Shown here one piece after another: positions 24,335 through 35,668 of a stretch of 64,000 nt of DNA. The notes under the pieces are model-generated. The model was not told where the DNA came from. It was given only the letters and a program-made list of their open reading frames with translations, and made no database searches. A program made the translations under genes and the position numbers. The stretch is from the NCBI GenBank assembly GCA_022579005.1, contig MU401500.1, positions 157,835-221,834 on the forward strand, written 5' to 3'. This stretch comes from Poronia punctata (taxonomy: Eukaryota; Ascomycota; Sordariomycetes; Xylariales; Xylariaceae). Numbering within the stretch: the stretch's first letter is position 1; every line of letters begins with the position of its first letter.

Positions 24335-24408
24335 TGATTTCGCCCGGACTTGAACCGGAGACCTTCAGTGTGTTAGACTGACGTGATAACCAACTACACC
24401 ACGAAACC
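24335..24408 (-). tRNA. tRNA-Val (anticodon AAC)
   Basis: Read on the minus strand, the 74-nt sequence folds into a cloverleaf. The acceptor arm GGTTTCG pairs with CGAAATC (one G-U pair) followed by discriminator A. The anticodon arm CAGTC/CACTG-type stem carries loop CTAACAC with AAC, and the T arm contains GGTTCAAGTCC. There is no intron. It lies upstream of, and on the same strand as, the SQR gene. Confidence 0.95.
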
Positions 24409-26080
24409 AGATTGTTAATGAGAATAGTTTCAAAACGTCTGGTATGCTAGTGCGTAGGGAAGCGACCCTTACTCGTGGTTTGGTGTTGTGGCGCGTGGCG
24501 AGGAGCGGAGGCGACCATACCTGGTTGGTTCTACGATACGCCCACTATTTTGAAGGATAAATGGGCCTTGGAAGTTGGAGGACACAACTTCACAAGGACG
24601 TAGAATTATAGATCAGTTGGCAACAATTCTATTGAGCACCTTGCCGGGATGCCCGTCACCATGCCCATGACTGTAAGAAACCGTCAATATTTGCATCCAC
24701 AGTCGTATAAGTGGCTTCCTATGTAGCACCACTGCTGCCCCTTTCTCGCCTGCCGTTGATTGTCCCTGTCTGGCTACGATAGCTTATAGCAAGGTACGAA
24801 AGATGCGGACATATTGGACGAAGCAGCCGCTCCTAGCCGCCGTCCATTCTCCATCATCATGCAGCATGCACGAACACACAGATAACGCGGGTGATCTACC
24901 TGTCACAGAATGGGGTCGGGTCCAATATTAAGGGCCGGTATACGAGTACGAAATCCCATGCTGTAGGAATAATACGTGTAGGTATGCTTTCTTATTCTTG
25001 GACATCTTGACTAGCAAATAAGTGGCTTTGCGATTCCGATAAACGGTTCCTGTAGGCTACGGTAGTATAGCAGATTTCAAAGTTCAAAGTTGGTAAGTGC
25101 GGTAAGTTGGTTATTGTCCGAGATGGACTGAGCGGTTAGTACGTACTCCACTGTATTTATAGAATCTACCGGCCGATTGGCGGGTCCGCCCGGGAAAAAG
25201 CAAACATAGACGGGCGCGAGTGACGCTAGTGCCGAAAGCGCGACGGTCCCTACTTACCTAGTCAAAGTGTGTGATGCAGCTACCTACTCAGAGTCTCAGC
25301 GTGCCCGGCTTGGATTTTATCATTTGGGACCCATTCTCTTGACTTGACTGCACACAGAGGACATCCACCAGATTTCATACGAAAATCGAACCGACTTATT
25401 CTTTAAGGCCTCTCCTTGAGATGCTCTTGATTATAGGTTCATGAGTTAGAAAAGCAGCCAATAACGATCCTCTGCTCACAGAGTCTACGATAGGGACAGA
25501 CAGCTCGGTGTTCGCGGTTTCGAGCGACATCCGCACGTTGGTCGGCATGCGGAGGACCATTGGCACCATCCGACTGGTAGAAACAGTAGCCAAGAGATTC
25601 GTTACAGATTGTTTTACCTTGTTGGTAAATTGGACACGGCATTAGATACCATTCGTTGTGCCCGTAGATGATATACCTTGTAGGGGGGGGGGGGGGGGGT
25701 AATACCATGATTGCATACAAACGGCGTCCGTGCCATCCTGACCACCGTCCGATGCTTCGAGGGTTCAACCAAAGTCTTTCCTGATGCGGGGGAGCTTGCA
25801 TCGCGATCAAACACATACGGTTCTCCTACAGACAGGGCTACATGAGGATGCCACCCTCTACAGCGAATAGATGGATTTCATCCAAGTAAGGAATCTACGG
25901 TATAACATGGTTGATCGACAATAGCACGCATCCTACAAACCGGCCATGTCAACACCAATAAAGCAAGACCTGGCGTGTGACCGCCACAGGTTGAGAATAT
26001 ATATGAAATTGCTGCCGTCCCTGTTTTCAGATTCCGACTCTGTGACTTCTACCTCATCACACATAACTTAACCCAGTTAC
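24409..26080. other. Intergenic region with a poly-G tract
   Basis: No gene is supported; minus-strand open frames at 25396-25816 overlap the homopolymer and lack motifs. The region includes the promoter of the second P450, and TATATAT at about 25998 lies some 80 bp before its ATG. Confidence 0.5.
25683..25699 (+). repeat. Homopolymer G17
   Basis: A run of 17 G lies in the intergenic region upstream of the second P450. It is unusually long for non-coding DNA and could form a quadruplex or be a sequencing-length artefact. Confidence 0.9.
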
Positions 26081-28103
26081 ATGTTCTCGTCCAACATGAA
26101 GGAAACAGTCGTCTTGCCTTTTCACTTGCCCTCGCTCGAGCAGGGATGGAGCCCGCAGATTCTACTGTCCTCTCACCCCGTTGTCACGCTCTTCGTCACT
26201 GCCGTGGTGATATACGTTGCTCATGCATGGAGCACGTCTAACAGTAGCTTGAAGAAACTGCCCCACGCCAACCCTTACAATATCCTCAATAGGGCGAAAG
26301 TCAAGGTAGGTGTGAAAAGAATACACGGCGACCTATTACGTTCACGGGCTTGAATTGGTAGCTAATGTGTGCTAGTGGGACTTCTTATTTTCAGCGAATA
26401 CTCTCATGCGCTCAGCCGCCGAGAGGTTCCCTAATCAGCCATACCGGATGCTTTCAGAGTACGGGGATGTCGTGGTGTTGCCTACGGAATGGGCGGACGA
26501 GATCCGGAATGATCCTCATTTGAGCTTCATGGGTACTTTCCTCCAGGTAGGTAATTTATTCAAACCTGCACAATTTGACTTGATTCACCGCATATTACTG
26601 ACCCAGGATCGGCGAGGGATCATATAGGAGGGCATGTATAGAATCCCGGGCTTCGAACCTATCGCCGCCCTAGGGTTGGAGGGTGAACTGGTGCAGCTCA
26701 TAACCAGGAAACAGTTGACGAAGCAATTGAGTATGACTGGCCCGTTTCTGCGCAGAGTTGTAAAATGATGGTCTATGAAGCAAACTACCCGTTGCTGACT
26801 ACCTACTCGTAATCACACCAGACGGTGTCACGGCACCCCTAGCGGAAGAAGCCGCGTTGGCTATGATTCTTAATTTCGGAGAGTCCACTGGTGAGGGCAA
26901 TTCCCCCCCCCCCCCCCAACTTATTACCTACCCTCCACGCTTCATTAACTGAGTGAGATATCATACTTACCTACCAACTAACTAACCTTGACTAGAATGG
27001 CGCGAGATCCAGATCATCGACCCCATCCGAGACGTCGTCGCCCGCATGTCGTCACGAGTATTCCTCGGAGACGAGCTCTGCCGGGACGAGAACTGGCTCC
27101 GCATCACGAAAAACTACACAATCGATCTAAGCGCAGCCATAGTCACACTAATGAGATATCCCGTGTCTCTACGCCGACACGTGGCAAGATTCTATCCCGA
27201 ATGCGCCCGTGTGCGCGACCACTGGAAAGACGCGCGGGACGTCATCGTACCCGTGATCGAAAAGAGGGAGGCGGTAAGACGGGCCGCTGCCGAAGCCGGG
27301 AAACCGATCCCTCGCTTCAACGATGCCTTGGATTGGATCGACGACGAATCCAGAGCAAAGGGTGTCTCCGTCGACGTTGCCACCTTTCAGCTCATCCTGA
27401 CTGTTGTGGCGATCAACACGACTACGGATTTGGTCCAGAATGTCTTGGTCGATCTTATCCAGCACCCTGACGCCTTACAAGCCGTTCGGCATGAGATTGT
27501 TCGGGTTCTCAAAGTAGAGGGCTGGAAAAAGACGTCGATTTATAACATGAAACTACTCGACAGTGTCATTAAGGAATCGCAGCGTCTTAAGCCCATATTT
27601 TCAGGTACGTAGGGAAACCTATACACTGGCCTTTTTAAACGTGACAATAGGTACTGACAGCAAGACAAGGTGCAATGCGCCGTGCCGTCGAGGCAGACAC
27701 GGCCTTATCCGACGGAACCCTTCTGAAAAAGGGGTCCCGTCTGTACGTCGACACCCGACGAATGACGGACCCAAAAGTCTACGCAAATCCTGAAGAATGG
27801 CAAGCAGACCGATTCCTCCAGATGCGGTCACAGCCGGGCAAAGACACAGCGGCCCAGCTAGTGACGACCAGTATCGACCATCTGGGATGGGGCCACGGTC
27901 TGCACGCTTGTCCAGGACGGTTCTTCGCCGCCAACGAGGTCAAGATTGCTCTCATACACATGTTGATGAAGTATGACTGGAAGCTGGCACCCGACACCGA
28001 TATTAAGCCTCTCTCGGTAGGCTTTAGTCAGCGGTCTAATCCGCACACCAAGGTCGTGTTCCGGAGGAGGGAAACTGTAGAGTTTGATATTGATTCGGTC
28101 TAG
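26081..28103 (+). CDS. Cytochrome P450 monooxygenase (CYP68/CYP503-like)
   Basis: Six exons (26081-26305, 26376-26546, 26628-26730, 26822-26890, 26996-27604, 27661-28103) encode about 539 residues. The N-terminal anchor HPVVTLFVTAVVIYVAHAW is followed by LPHANPYN. Splicing rebuilds WDFLFSANTLMRSAAERF and YRIPGFEPIAALG. The I-helix reads VAINTTTDL rather than AGxDTT, and the K-helix is KESQR; both are usual in the fungal P450 group that includes gibberellin and other diterpenoid oxidases. The haem loop is GWGHGLHACPGRFFA, with the Cys present but Trp at the usual Phe position. Intron 4 holds a C15 tract. The last acceptor is ambiguous (CAG at 27660 or AAG at 27669, nine bases apart and in frame). 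Substrate unknown; no terpene synthase is nearby. Confidence 0.87.
26903..26917 (+). repeat. Homopolymer C15 inside a P450 intron
   Basis: Fifteen C residues lie just after the donor of intron 4 of the second P450 gene. Confidence 0.9.
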
Positions 28104-29084
28104 GTCAGTAGTTTAGGTCGTGTAGGTAAGTAGCTAGTTCAAGGCCTGTATATATATAAGTAAGTAGTCGGGGAATGGAATATCATCGCCTATCTAAATA
28201 TGTAATAAAAGCAAGAGGCTTCTTGTTGCCATGTGCCTGTCTCTAAAGTAAAAAGAAAGAGGTGAATAGCACTTATACATTACTCGATATGGTGCTGAAA
28301 TACTACCTACACCATTCGACAGACAAATTTCTACGGGGCAGGGCTGCGATATTGAAAAGTCCTGTCTGCCTCGAAGCTCCTCGCCTCGTCGCCAGCCAGC
28401 TATCTCTCAAGATGGCATGTAGTCCATATGGATATAAAATAAGGAGTAAAGGATTTGAACATATGCATCTGATTGCCGAAGGGAAGATGAATGGTAAGAA
28501 TCAAAGCCTTACTGAAAGGTAATGTCTCACGTAGTCTTGATGATGAGGTAAATACCTATCACAAATTCGATATGTGTAAGATAATGGCCACGTGAAAGAT
28601 CTAAAGAAGGTGTCAAGGCCGTTATGAGACTGATTTTCGGCCGTTCTTATTCTTTGGCATGTGAAAGGAGATGGTAGGGCCCGCTTTAGCCAGTTCCAAC
28701 CAATGAGAGGCCCCGGTCTAGTGCCTCGGTGGATTGGAACTTCTGACATCAGTCTTTGGGGTAAAGCTGCTCCTGCTCCTGGGGAAGGGTTGCCACTCTG
28801 CGCGAAAACGATGCGAATGCCACCCCCAGTCTAAGCTAACCTAGGCAGTTCCGAGGTTCAAAACTGGCTTACCTATTCTACCGTCATCTCCCAGTATTAG
28901 GACTCTCCTGTGTCTTTTGCTCAAGTGTTTTAAGGATAATTCATAACCGTCACACCAGTAGATTTCAAAACAAATTACAGGCACATTCGCTGCATCATAC
29001 GAGGTTACCCGCGGATCGACATATCTATACCCTGCCAATATTTGTGGACCAATCTCGGAAAGATATAATAATCTCACAGACAAA
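28104..29084. other. Intergenic region
   Basis: This holds the 3' flank of the P450 and the upstream region of the thiolase. Short open frames have no recognised features. Confidence 0.5.
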
Positions 29085-30622
29085 ATGGGTGGTAAGTCTT
29101 TCTTTTTATCTTATTCCTCTCTATTCCTCTACCTACTACTCGACCCGCCCTTTGGTTCACTTCAATCGAAAACCAGACTACCTGGAGCTAATATTGACTT
29201 CTTTCACAATGGCAGCCATCGACAGATTGACGCAGATCTCCAGCCAGATTGCTGGCTCCAAAGCCGGCAAGGAGAGACTTCTCCAGAAGAGTCCCGATGA
29301 TGTACGTTGAATCTTTCCTCGACCACACTCTGGCGAAAAAGCAGCTTCGGGAAACTAACAAAAGTTGTAATTTTCGAATACAGATCGTCGTAACCGCTTG
29401 CCTACGAACGGCATTCACCAAGGGCGGCAAGGGCGCTTTCAAGGATACACAGGCAGCCGACTTGATGGCGGGCGCATTGAAGGGGATCCTCACACGATCC
29501 AACATCGACCCTTCGCTAGTCGAGGATGTATGCGTGGGCGAGGTCCTCGCTCCCGGCGGTGGCGCCACCGAGATGCGCGCTGCCGCCCTCGTCGCCGGTT
29601 TCCCCGAGACGACCGCCGTCCGCACCCTCAACAGACAATGCTCATCGGGTCTGCAGGCCTGCGTCGACGTCGCTAACCAGATCCGCGCCGGCATGATCGA
29701 GGTCGGTATCGGCGCCGGTGTCGAGAGCATGAGCACACAATACGGGTAAGATCTTAATTTCACTGCAAAACGAAGCCGTCCATCTTTAGCCAGCCACTAA
29801 CAAAAAGCTTTGCGCGTACCTAGTCCCGCCGCCGTCTCCGAATTCTCCGAACTCCTCGAAAACAACGAAGAGGCCGCCAACTGCAAGGTACCCATGGGCG
29901 TGCTATCCGAGGACATGGCCAAGGACCTAAAGATCAGCCGAGCAGACCAGGACGCCTTCGCCGCCTCCTCGTACCAGAAAGCCGGCAAGGCGCAAGAAGC
30001 CGGCCTCTTCGACGAAGAGATCCACCCCTTGACCGTCAAATTCGAGGACCCCAAGACGGGCGAGACGCGCGAAGTAACCGTGAGCAAGGACGACGGCGTC
30101 CGCCCGGGCATCACAGCCGAATCCCTTGCCAAGATCCGCCCCGCCTTCGCCGCAGACGGCAGCATCCACGCCGGCAACGCCTCGCAGATCAGCGACGGCG
30201 CCGCCGCCGTGCTCATGATGAAGCGCAGCACGGCCGAGCGTCTGGGCCAGAAGATCCTCGGCAAGTTCGTCGCCGCCTCCGTCGTGGGCGTCAAGCCCCT
30301 CCTCATGGGCGTCGGTCCTTGGAAGGCCATCCCCAAGGTATTCGAGCTTACGGGCATCACCAAGGAAGACGTCGACATCTTCGAGATCAACGAGGCTTTC
30401 GCTTCGCAGTGTCTGTGGTGCGCCAACGAGCTCGGCATCCCGTTGGAGAAGATAAATCCCAAGGGTGGCGCCATTGCCTTTGGCCATCCTCTAGGCTGCA
30501 CCGGTGCCCGACAGGTCAGCACGCTCCTCTACGAGTTAAGGAGACGTGGTGAGAAGATTGGCGTCACGAGTATGTGTGTCGGTACCGGTATGGGTATGGC
30601 GGCCGTCTGGGTTGCCGAGTAA
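29085..30622 (+). CDS. Peroxisomal 3-ketoacyl-CoA thiolase
   Basis: The favoured model has exons 29085-29091, 29216-29301, 29384-29745 and 29824-30622, 417 residues. All thiolase active-site blocks are present: the acyl-accepting Cys in LNRQCSSGLQA, FEINEAFASQ, the His in GGAIAFGHPLGCTGAR and the second Cys in MCVGTGMGMAAVW. The N-terminal RLTQISSQIA resembles a PTS2 peroxisomal signal ([RK]L-x5-[HQ][LA]), with Ile at the last position. The enzyme cleaves 3-ketoacyl-CoA to acetyl-CoA in beta-oxidation. The first exon is only ATGGGTG before a GTAAGT donor; a second ATG at 29209, inside that intron, would give the same length and the same frame with Met-Ala in place of Met-Gly. I prefer the upstream start because scanning ribosomes meet it first and the splice signals are strong. 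Confidence 0.93.
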
Positions 30623-31307
30623 AGTAAAGACGTTTCTTAGGATACAGAGGTCGCGATAATGTGATGAGTGGATGAAATGATGTACGACTAACAGGGCCCT
30701 TTTCCCGGCAAGGGCGCTGGAGGCTACGACCGAGGATCGTTTCACCCCCTTGGAATATAGTCTCATGTCTATAGTTTGTTGTTGTACATTTAGGTTTTCC
30801 ATCGAAGCCACCGGGTATTTCTTTGGTCAGGGGCGGTTGGTTGGATGTATGGATGGAGGTTCTCGAAGTACAATATACCAACAATGACTTACTTCATCTA
30901 CGTTACTACCTATGCTGTGTTGTGTATTAGAATTTGGTATGATTACAGAAATGATGTGTTCCCTCAGTAACTATGTGTACGTGTATAAAGGAGTCTTAAG
31001 TGTGTGCTATATTATTACATGAATAATGTAGGTACCTCTGTGGACGAGGTGAATATCTTACATACTGTATAATATACATGGCATCTGTGATCACTGATCA
31101 ATCAACCTTGACCAAAACGGGTTTCTGTTTTTGCTTTTGCTGCCGTTACCCCAAACACCGACTCGGAATCGTATTTGCCCGCAAACCATATCGTATTATA
31201 CCTCGCCAAGGCATTTCCACACAACACTATGAATCAGAGTAACCATAGCTCCACCACCTTCGCATGGATCCGACTGTCCTCGCATGCTTGCGCAGCAACA
31301 AATCAGA
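30623..31307. other. Intergenic region downstream of the thiolase
   Basis: Only the 3' flank of the thiolase is seen here. No further gene is supported. Confidence 0.45.
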
Positions 31308-31631
31308 TCACAAAAAGAGGCTTACGCTTGAGGGAAACGCCAAAGTCACTAGCACTAGCACTATTACAAGCGCGGGCATCACGGTGAACGCCATGAGCGC
31401 CAGAAATGCCGGAATCAGCTGCAGCACAATAGTGAAGAAGCGAGTGAGCATCGTCACGACCGTATCGAACGGTTTAGACGACTTGTCCGGCGTGGCGTCG
31501 TCGTTGTTTGATAGGGAGCCCAGCCCGAGAATGTCACCGTCAGTCCTTTCATTGTCGATGTCCTCGTTTTCCTTTTCCTTTTCCTGGTTGTGAGAGCCAT
31601 ATCCATAGTCATGGTGACCATCTTCATCCAT
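31308..31631 (-). CDS. Possible small membrane protein (hypothetical)
   Basis: A single open frame of 107 codons begins with an ATG 40 bp downstream of the cyclodeaminase stop on the same strand. Its first half is acidic and charged (MDEDGHHDYGYGSHNQEKEK, then DIDNERTDGD). Its second half is a long hydrophobic stretch (VLQLIPAFLALMAFTVMPAL and VIVLVLVTLAF), which could form one or two membrane helices. The division into a soluble acidic head and a hydrophobic tail is not what a random frame usually gives. I recognise no family, and there is no intron or conserved motif to confirm it. It could instead be part of the 3' untranslated region of the neighbouring gene. Confidence 0.3.
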   Translation of the reverse strand: MDEDGHHDYGYGSHNQEKEKENEDIDNERTDGDILGLGSLSNNDDATPDKSSKPFDTVVTMLTRFFTIVLQLIPAFLALMAFTVMPALVIVLVLVTLAFPSSVSLFL

Positions 31632-31670
31632 GTCGTAAAACGTTTCACTGGGAGACTTCTTTCCAGCGCT

Positions 31671-33322
31671 CTACGCTGAAAAGTTGTCCACAATGGTTCC
31701 CTTGCCCTTCGCCTGAGCTAGCTTGAGGACCTCGAGTCCGACAACCAGGTCCATGAGGCCGAGCCCCACGCTCTTGTAGATGACGTTACCGGAGGAGAGC
31801 CAACGAGAGAGATGGTCGTCGCGCTTTTGCGCATCACGTGCCCCTTTATCCGCCGATGGAGAAGGATGGCTCAGTGCGCGTTTGTGCTTTTTAACGCGGA
31901 GTGAGGAGAAGAGCCCGCCATTGCCACTGTGACCGCCGCTTCCTCGTCTTTCCCGGGCCGGGCTTTTTGATAGAGATCGTCGGCTATCAGGCTGGCTATC
32001 AGTGGAGCCGTAGAGCGTCGACATAGCAGAGCTAGTGGATGAGAAATCCTGTCTGTCGGCGGAATCGGCAACCGAATCCACGTCAGTCGAGGATCGCGAA
32101 TTGACAGAGTCGGTTTCTTCGCCGACCATTCGATTGATCATGACAAGTTCTCCTAGTCTATGAACATGGACAAGTTAGTTAACATGTGCAAGCACCTCAT
32201 GGGATAGCGAGTTCTGGGATTGCAAAACAAACTAAAGGGTGGCAACGTACTCGACGAGCTGCTTAGGCTCCAAACCAGCATCGATAATCTCTCCTGATTC
32301 CGCGAGCGCCCCGTCGAGCGTGTCGACAACGATCACTCCCCCCTCCGTGGCGTGCTTGTGATAATGCATACGGCCGCCTTTATGTGGCTTCGTGGCCTGC
32401 AGAAGTAGGTCTCTGGGAAGCTCGCGCATATCTTTGGTGTAGCTACCGACGGCCACAATCAACCTACCCTTCCGCCTACCCTCATGGCTGGTCAAAATAG
32501 TGGGGTCGAATAGTTCTTCAGTACTAGGCGTGCAGCAATAGATGACATCGGCATCACGGATATGATCCCTCTGTAGCCTACTGTACTCGCCATAGCCTGG
32601 AGTCAGCATGCTAAATTCGGCCTGTTCCCAACCCTCGCGCACCTTCGTTTCTCTTGGCACTTGGTAAAACCGTCGCAGTATTTCCTTGGCGTTGTCACTG
32701 AATTCCCTGTTGATGATGTTGACGGTGCGGATCGTATCGCCCCGTAACAGCAGCGCCAACCGAATATGCCAGTATGCCTGAATTCCGGCGCCGAAAACTG
32801 TCACTGTCCGCACCGTTGACCGCTTAAGTAGCAGGCATGACGATGCGAGGGCCGTGCGGTAGGCCGTCAGTGTCTGGGCATGGAGGAACCCAACGGGACT
32901 GCCATCGGGCGAATACAGTGTCAAGGAACCTGTAGGCTTGACAGGAGGCAGCGACTCGTCACGGTTGGGCGACGGGACGGTGATTACTATACGACCGACA
33001 AGGTTTGATCAGCTAGGAACTGTTGGCGTCTTAGGACTTTCTTGGCTTCTACTGTCCCGTCTCTCCGGCACCAGGACTTACCTTTAATCGAGTGGCCAAG
33101 TGAACTAATGGCAGGTGTAAATAGGGTCGAGGTGCCAGCAAACTCGGAGCGAACCGCAGTGCGCGCCGGTTGATTAAATACGCTCTTGTCAATAGCCTGG
33201 GTGCCGGTCGAATACTGGTGAAGAGCTTGCTTCAGTGTATCTGCGAAGACCTCGACCTCGTCGCGGGTCAAGTTCTCGAGAAGATCGCGGACCACCTCAG
33301 CGGATAAGACGGCAAGGGACAT
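31671..33322 (-). CDS. Ornithine cyclodeaminase / mu-crystallin family protein
   Basis: Three exons (33322-33082, 32986-32251, 32157-31671) encode 487 residues. MSLAVLSAEVVRDLLENLT and PVGFLHAQTLTAYRTALASS match the OCD/mu-crystallin fold, and VTVFGAGIQAYWHIRLALL is the NAD(P)-binding loop. DADVIYCCTPSTEELFD and GRLIVAVGSYTKDMRELP continue the dinucleotide domain. After LVELGELVMI, built across intron 2, there is an inserted Ser/Asp-rich, low-complexity block of roughly 90 residues before the family resumes with RWLSSGNVIYKSVGLGLMDL. Members act on ornithine, proline-type imines or thyroid-hormone-like ligands; the reaction here is not known. Family identity is clear, biochemical role is not. 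Confidence 0.85.
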
Positions 33323-34713
33323 GGTATGGTAACCTCGCCTATCTTAGTCCAAGTTGTGGTGTATGGGCAATAAGCTCTGGACAGAACTAGAGGCCAGAGA
33401 GTACTCGTAGAAAGAAAAGTTTGGCAGTGGTGACAAGAAGGACAATGAAAACAAGGGTTCAGTTAGTTCTCTACAGGTTAGCCGATCTAAAAGGACAATA
33501 CTAGCGGTCAAGCGCCTTGTATTATGCGCTACCAGGTATAACGTTTCTGCAAAGGCGAGAGCAGGAACTAACAACGAATCAAATAATTATTAGCGGGCTT
33601 TAACCTTCAATACGAGCAATATACCCCAAGCCACTTTCCCAGCCCCAAGAGATGATACGGATGTGGAAAGTCTTGACATTTTCCATGATCTCACTTTCAA
33701 CAGCAAACTGGAGCTGACGCTGGACGAAGGAGGTGCGGTGGACACATAGCGGAAGATCCGGCCTGTTGAACCAACTTGGCATGTTTGCCCTGTTCGAAGT
33801 CCCGCGATCCATTTGAGCCACTAGGTATGCGCTCTACTGTATGTACTGCCTACCTATACTACGCGCTACCTTATGCTTGGGGTTTCCCACCCTGACATGC
33901 GCCGAGAGTGTGCAACGATGATTTTGAACTGGGCATACGGCCAAGGCTCTTTCCTAATGATAAGCAACATATGTGTAGACTGTGACTATCATGTAAATAA
34001 GGTAGCTGCAAAGAGTAATTCGGGAAAGATAGTTCGTGAGCCGCAAGAATTGGGAAGCTACCCCGCCATGTCATGTGGCATTGACCAGTAACAACCATGC
34101 TCGGTTGCATCTGTCGGTGAGTGCAGTATGACGTTAATGGTGGGGGCAATTTATATCTTACATACACTTCATGCAAACAACTCGCAAGCCACGGCAACCA
34201 TTACACCGACACGTACTGTCAATCAACACGTTCTTATGACCTCTTTCCTACAAATAAGGCAGAGAAAGTTCAATAGGCAGGGATTCCTTTATTTCTACTA
34301 GAAATCACTACGTGCGTATATCTGGGAGACCTTCGCAGGTCTCCTAGTCTCCTAGGTGGACAAGTAACACGTAGGTGGGCTAGGTTCAAGAGATCGAAAC
34401 CGTTTTATCTGGCAGGTTCAGTTGGGACAAGCGCTCTCGGAATAGCCCGCAGGACTAGAAACAAGACATGCATTTTAACGCTCGACCGTTGCGGATCTGC
34501 ATTGACTAAAATAAGTTCCCCAACTTTCCCGTCCTTCTTTCTATACCATTCCATTCCGGGTAACCGTTGCATTCGCTCCAAGCTCCAAACATCAACGCTC
34601 TCCATATCTACCGCTCAATACAGTATTAACGCTCAATATCAAATATGCTATATAGACAAACCCTATTGCAACGCCCGCCATGAATCAGAGTCCTTTTCTT
34701 TTGGGATCTTTTT
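33323..34713. other. Intergenic region
   Basis: Upstream flank of the cyclodeaminase gene and 3' flank of the carbonic anhydrase gene. A minus-strand frame at 33600-33821 (73 codons) lacks recognised motifs. Nothing else is seen. Confidence 0.45.
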
Positions 34714-35668
34714 TTATTGGACGGCAATGCTAGCGCTTGCGCCCCTGAAGACGAGCTTGCCGTGATTGCCTTTCACCACCTCGCCGTCACCTGTTGCGCT
34801 CTTCTCGGCGCCCTTGCTAGTGCCGAAGCCTAGATCACGGACCTTTCCGGAGCCAATGTCGAACAGCACGCCGTGAACCTGAAGTCCCCTCTCTTGGATG
34901 GCCTCCTGGATCGTCATATTGGACATTAGCACCTTGACGCCCGCCTCGACGTTCATCTCGGCGATGCGGAGGATCCGGGCCTTGTCATCTGTGATGGCGG
35001 ATAGCTCTTCCTGGTTCGCGCTGCGCACCGCCTTGAGTGGTAGTAGCCAAGTGTCTAGCACACCACCAACACGCCCGTCGCCGAGTGCTGCCGCGGCACC
35101 GCCGCATGCCGAGTGGCCACAGAGCACCACGTGCTTCACTTTAAGATGTGCGACCGAGTATTCGATAACAGCCGAGGTGTTGATGTCCGTGGGGGAGATG
35201 ATATTGGCGATGTTACGGTGTACGAAGACGTCGCCAGGTTGGAGGCCGAGAATCGTCGTCTCTGGGCAGCGAGAGTCGGAGCAACCGAGCCATACTAGGG
35301 ATCAACATCGATATTAGTGATCGATGTATTAACAGTGTCCCAGCCCGGTACCGAATCATATAACTCGAGGTTCTTAGTGAATGCTTATATGAAAGATAAA
35401 CTTACGGATCTGTGGTGCTTGCCCCGAAGCCAGCTTCGGGAAGAAATCAGGATTCTGATGGGCTTTGTACCCAGCCCAAGCCTGGTTGGAGCTCAGCGCG
35501 TACGCGAAAGCATCACCTAGAGAAGTAATTGGTAAGTAATGTGATCTCGAATACTTATTTAAGATAGGCTGGTCCCTGTATAATTTACAACACGAGAACA
35601 ACGTGCTTCAGAAACTCGTGTTTGCAGGGAACAGGGTTTGACTGATTAGACTCACTCTGATGGGACAT
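34714..35668 (-). CDS. Beta-class carbonic anhydrase
   Basis: Three exons (35668-35656, 35516-35406, 35294-34714) encode 234 residues. The first exon is only 13 nt (ATG TCC CAT CAG A) before a GTGAGT donor; splicing yields MSHQSDAFAYALSSNQAWAG. The zinc ligands of the beta class are visible: Cys in LWLGCSDSRCPE, with the Asp-Arg pair, and His and Cys in VVLCGHSACGG. GDVFVHRNIAN and WLLPLKAVR are further family blocks. The enzyme hydrates CO2 to bicarbonate. No clear mitochondrial presequence is seen, so a cytosolic form is likely. The short N-terminal exon is supported by frame and splice signals and by the absence of another in-frame ATG. Confidence 0.9.

Noticed and set aside
20217..28103. 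Secondary-metabolite gene cluster around the two P450 genes
   Set aside because: No polyketide synthase, NRPS, terpene synthase or pathway regulator is present; the genes between are SQR and a tRNA, and the P450s belong to different groups.
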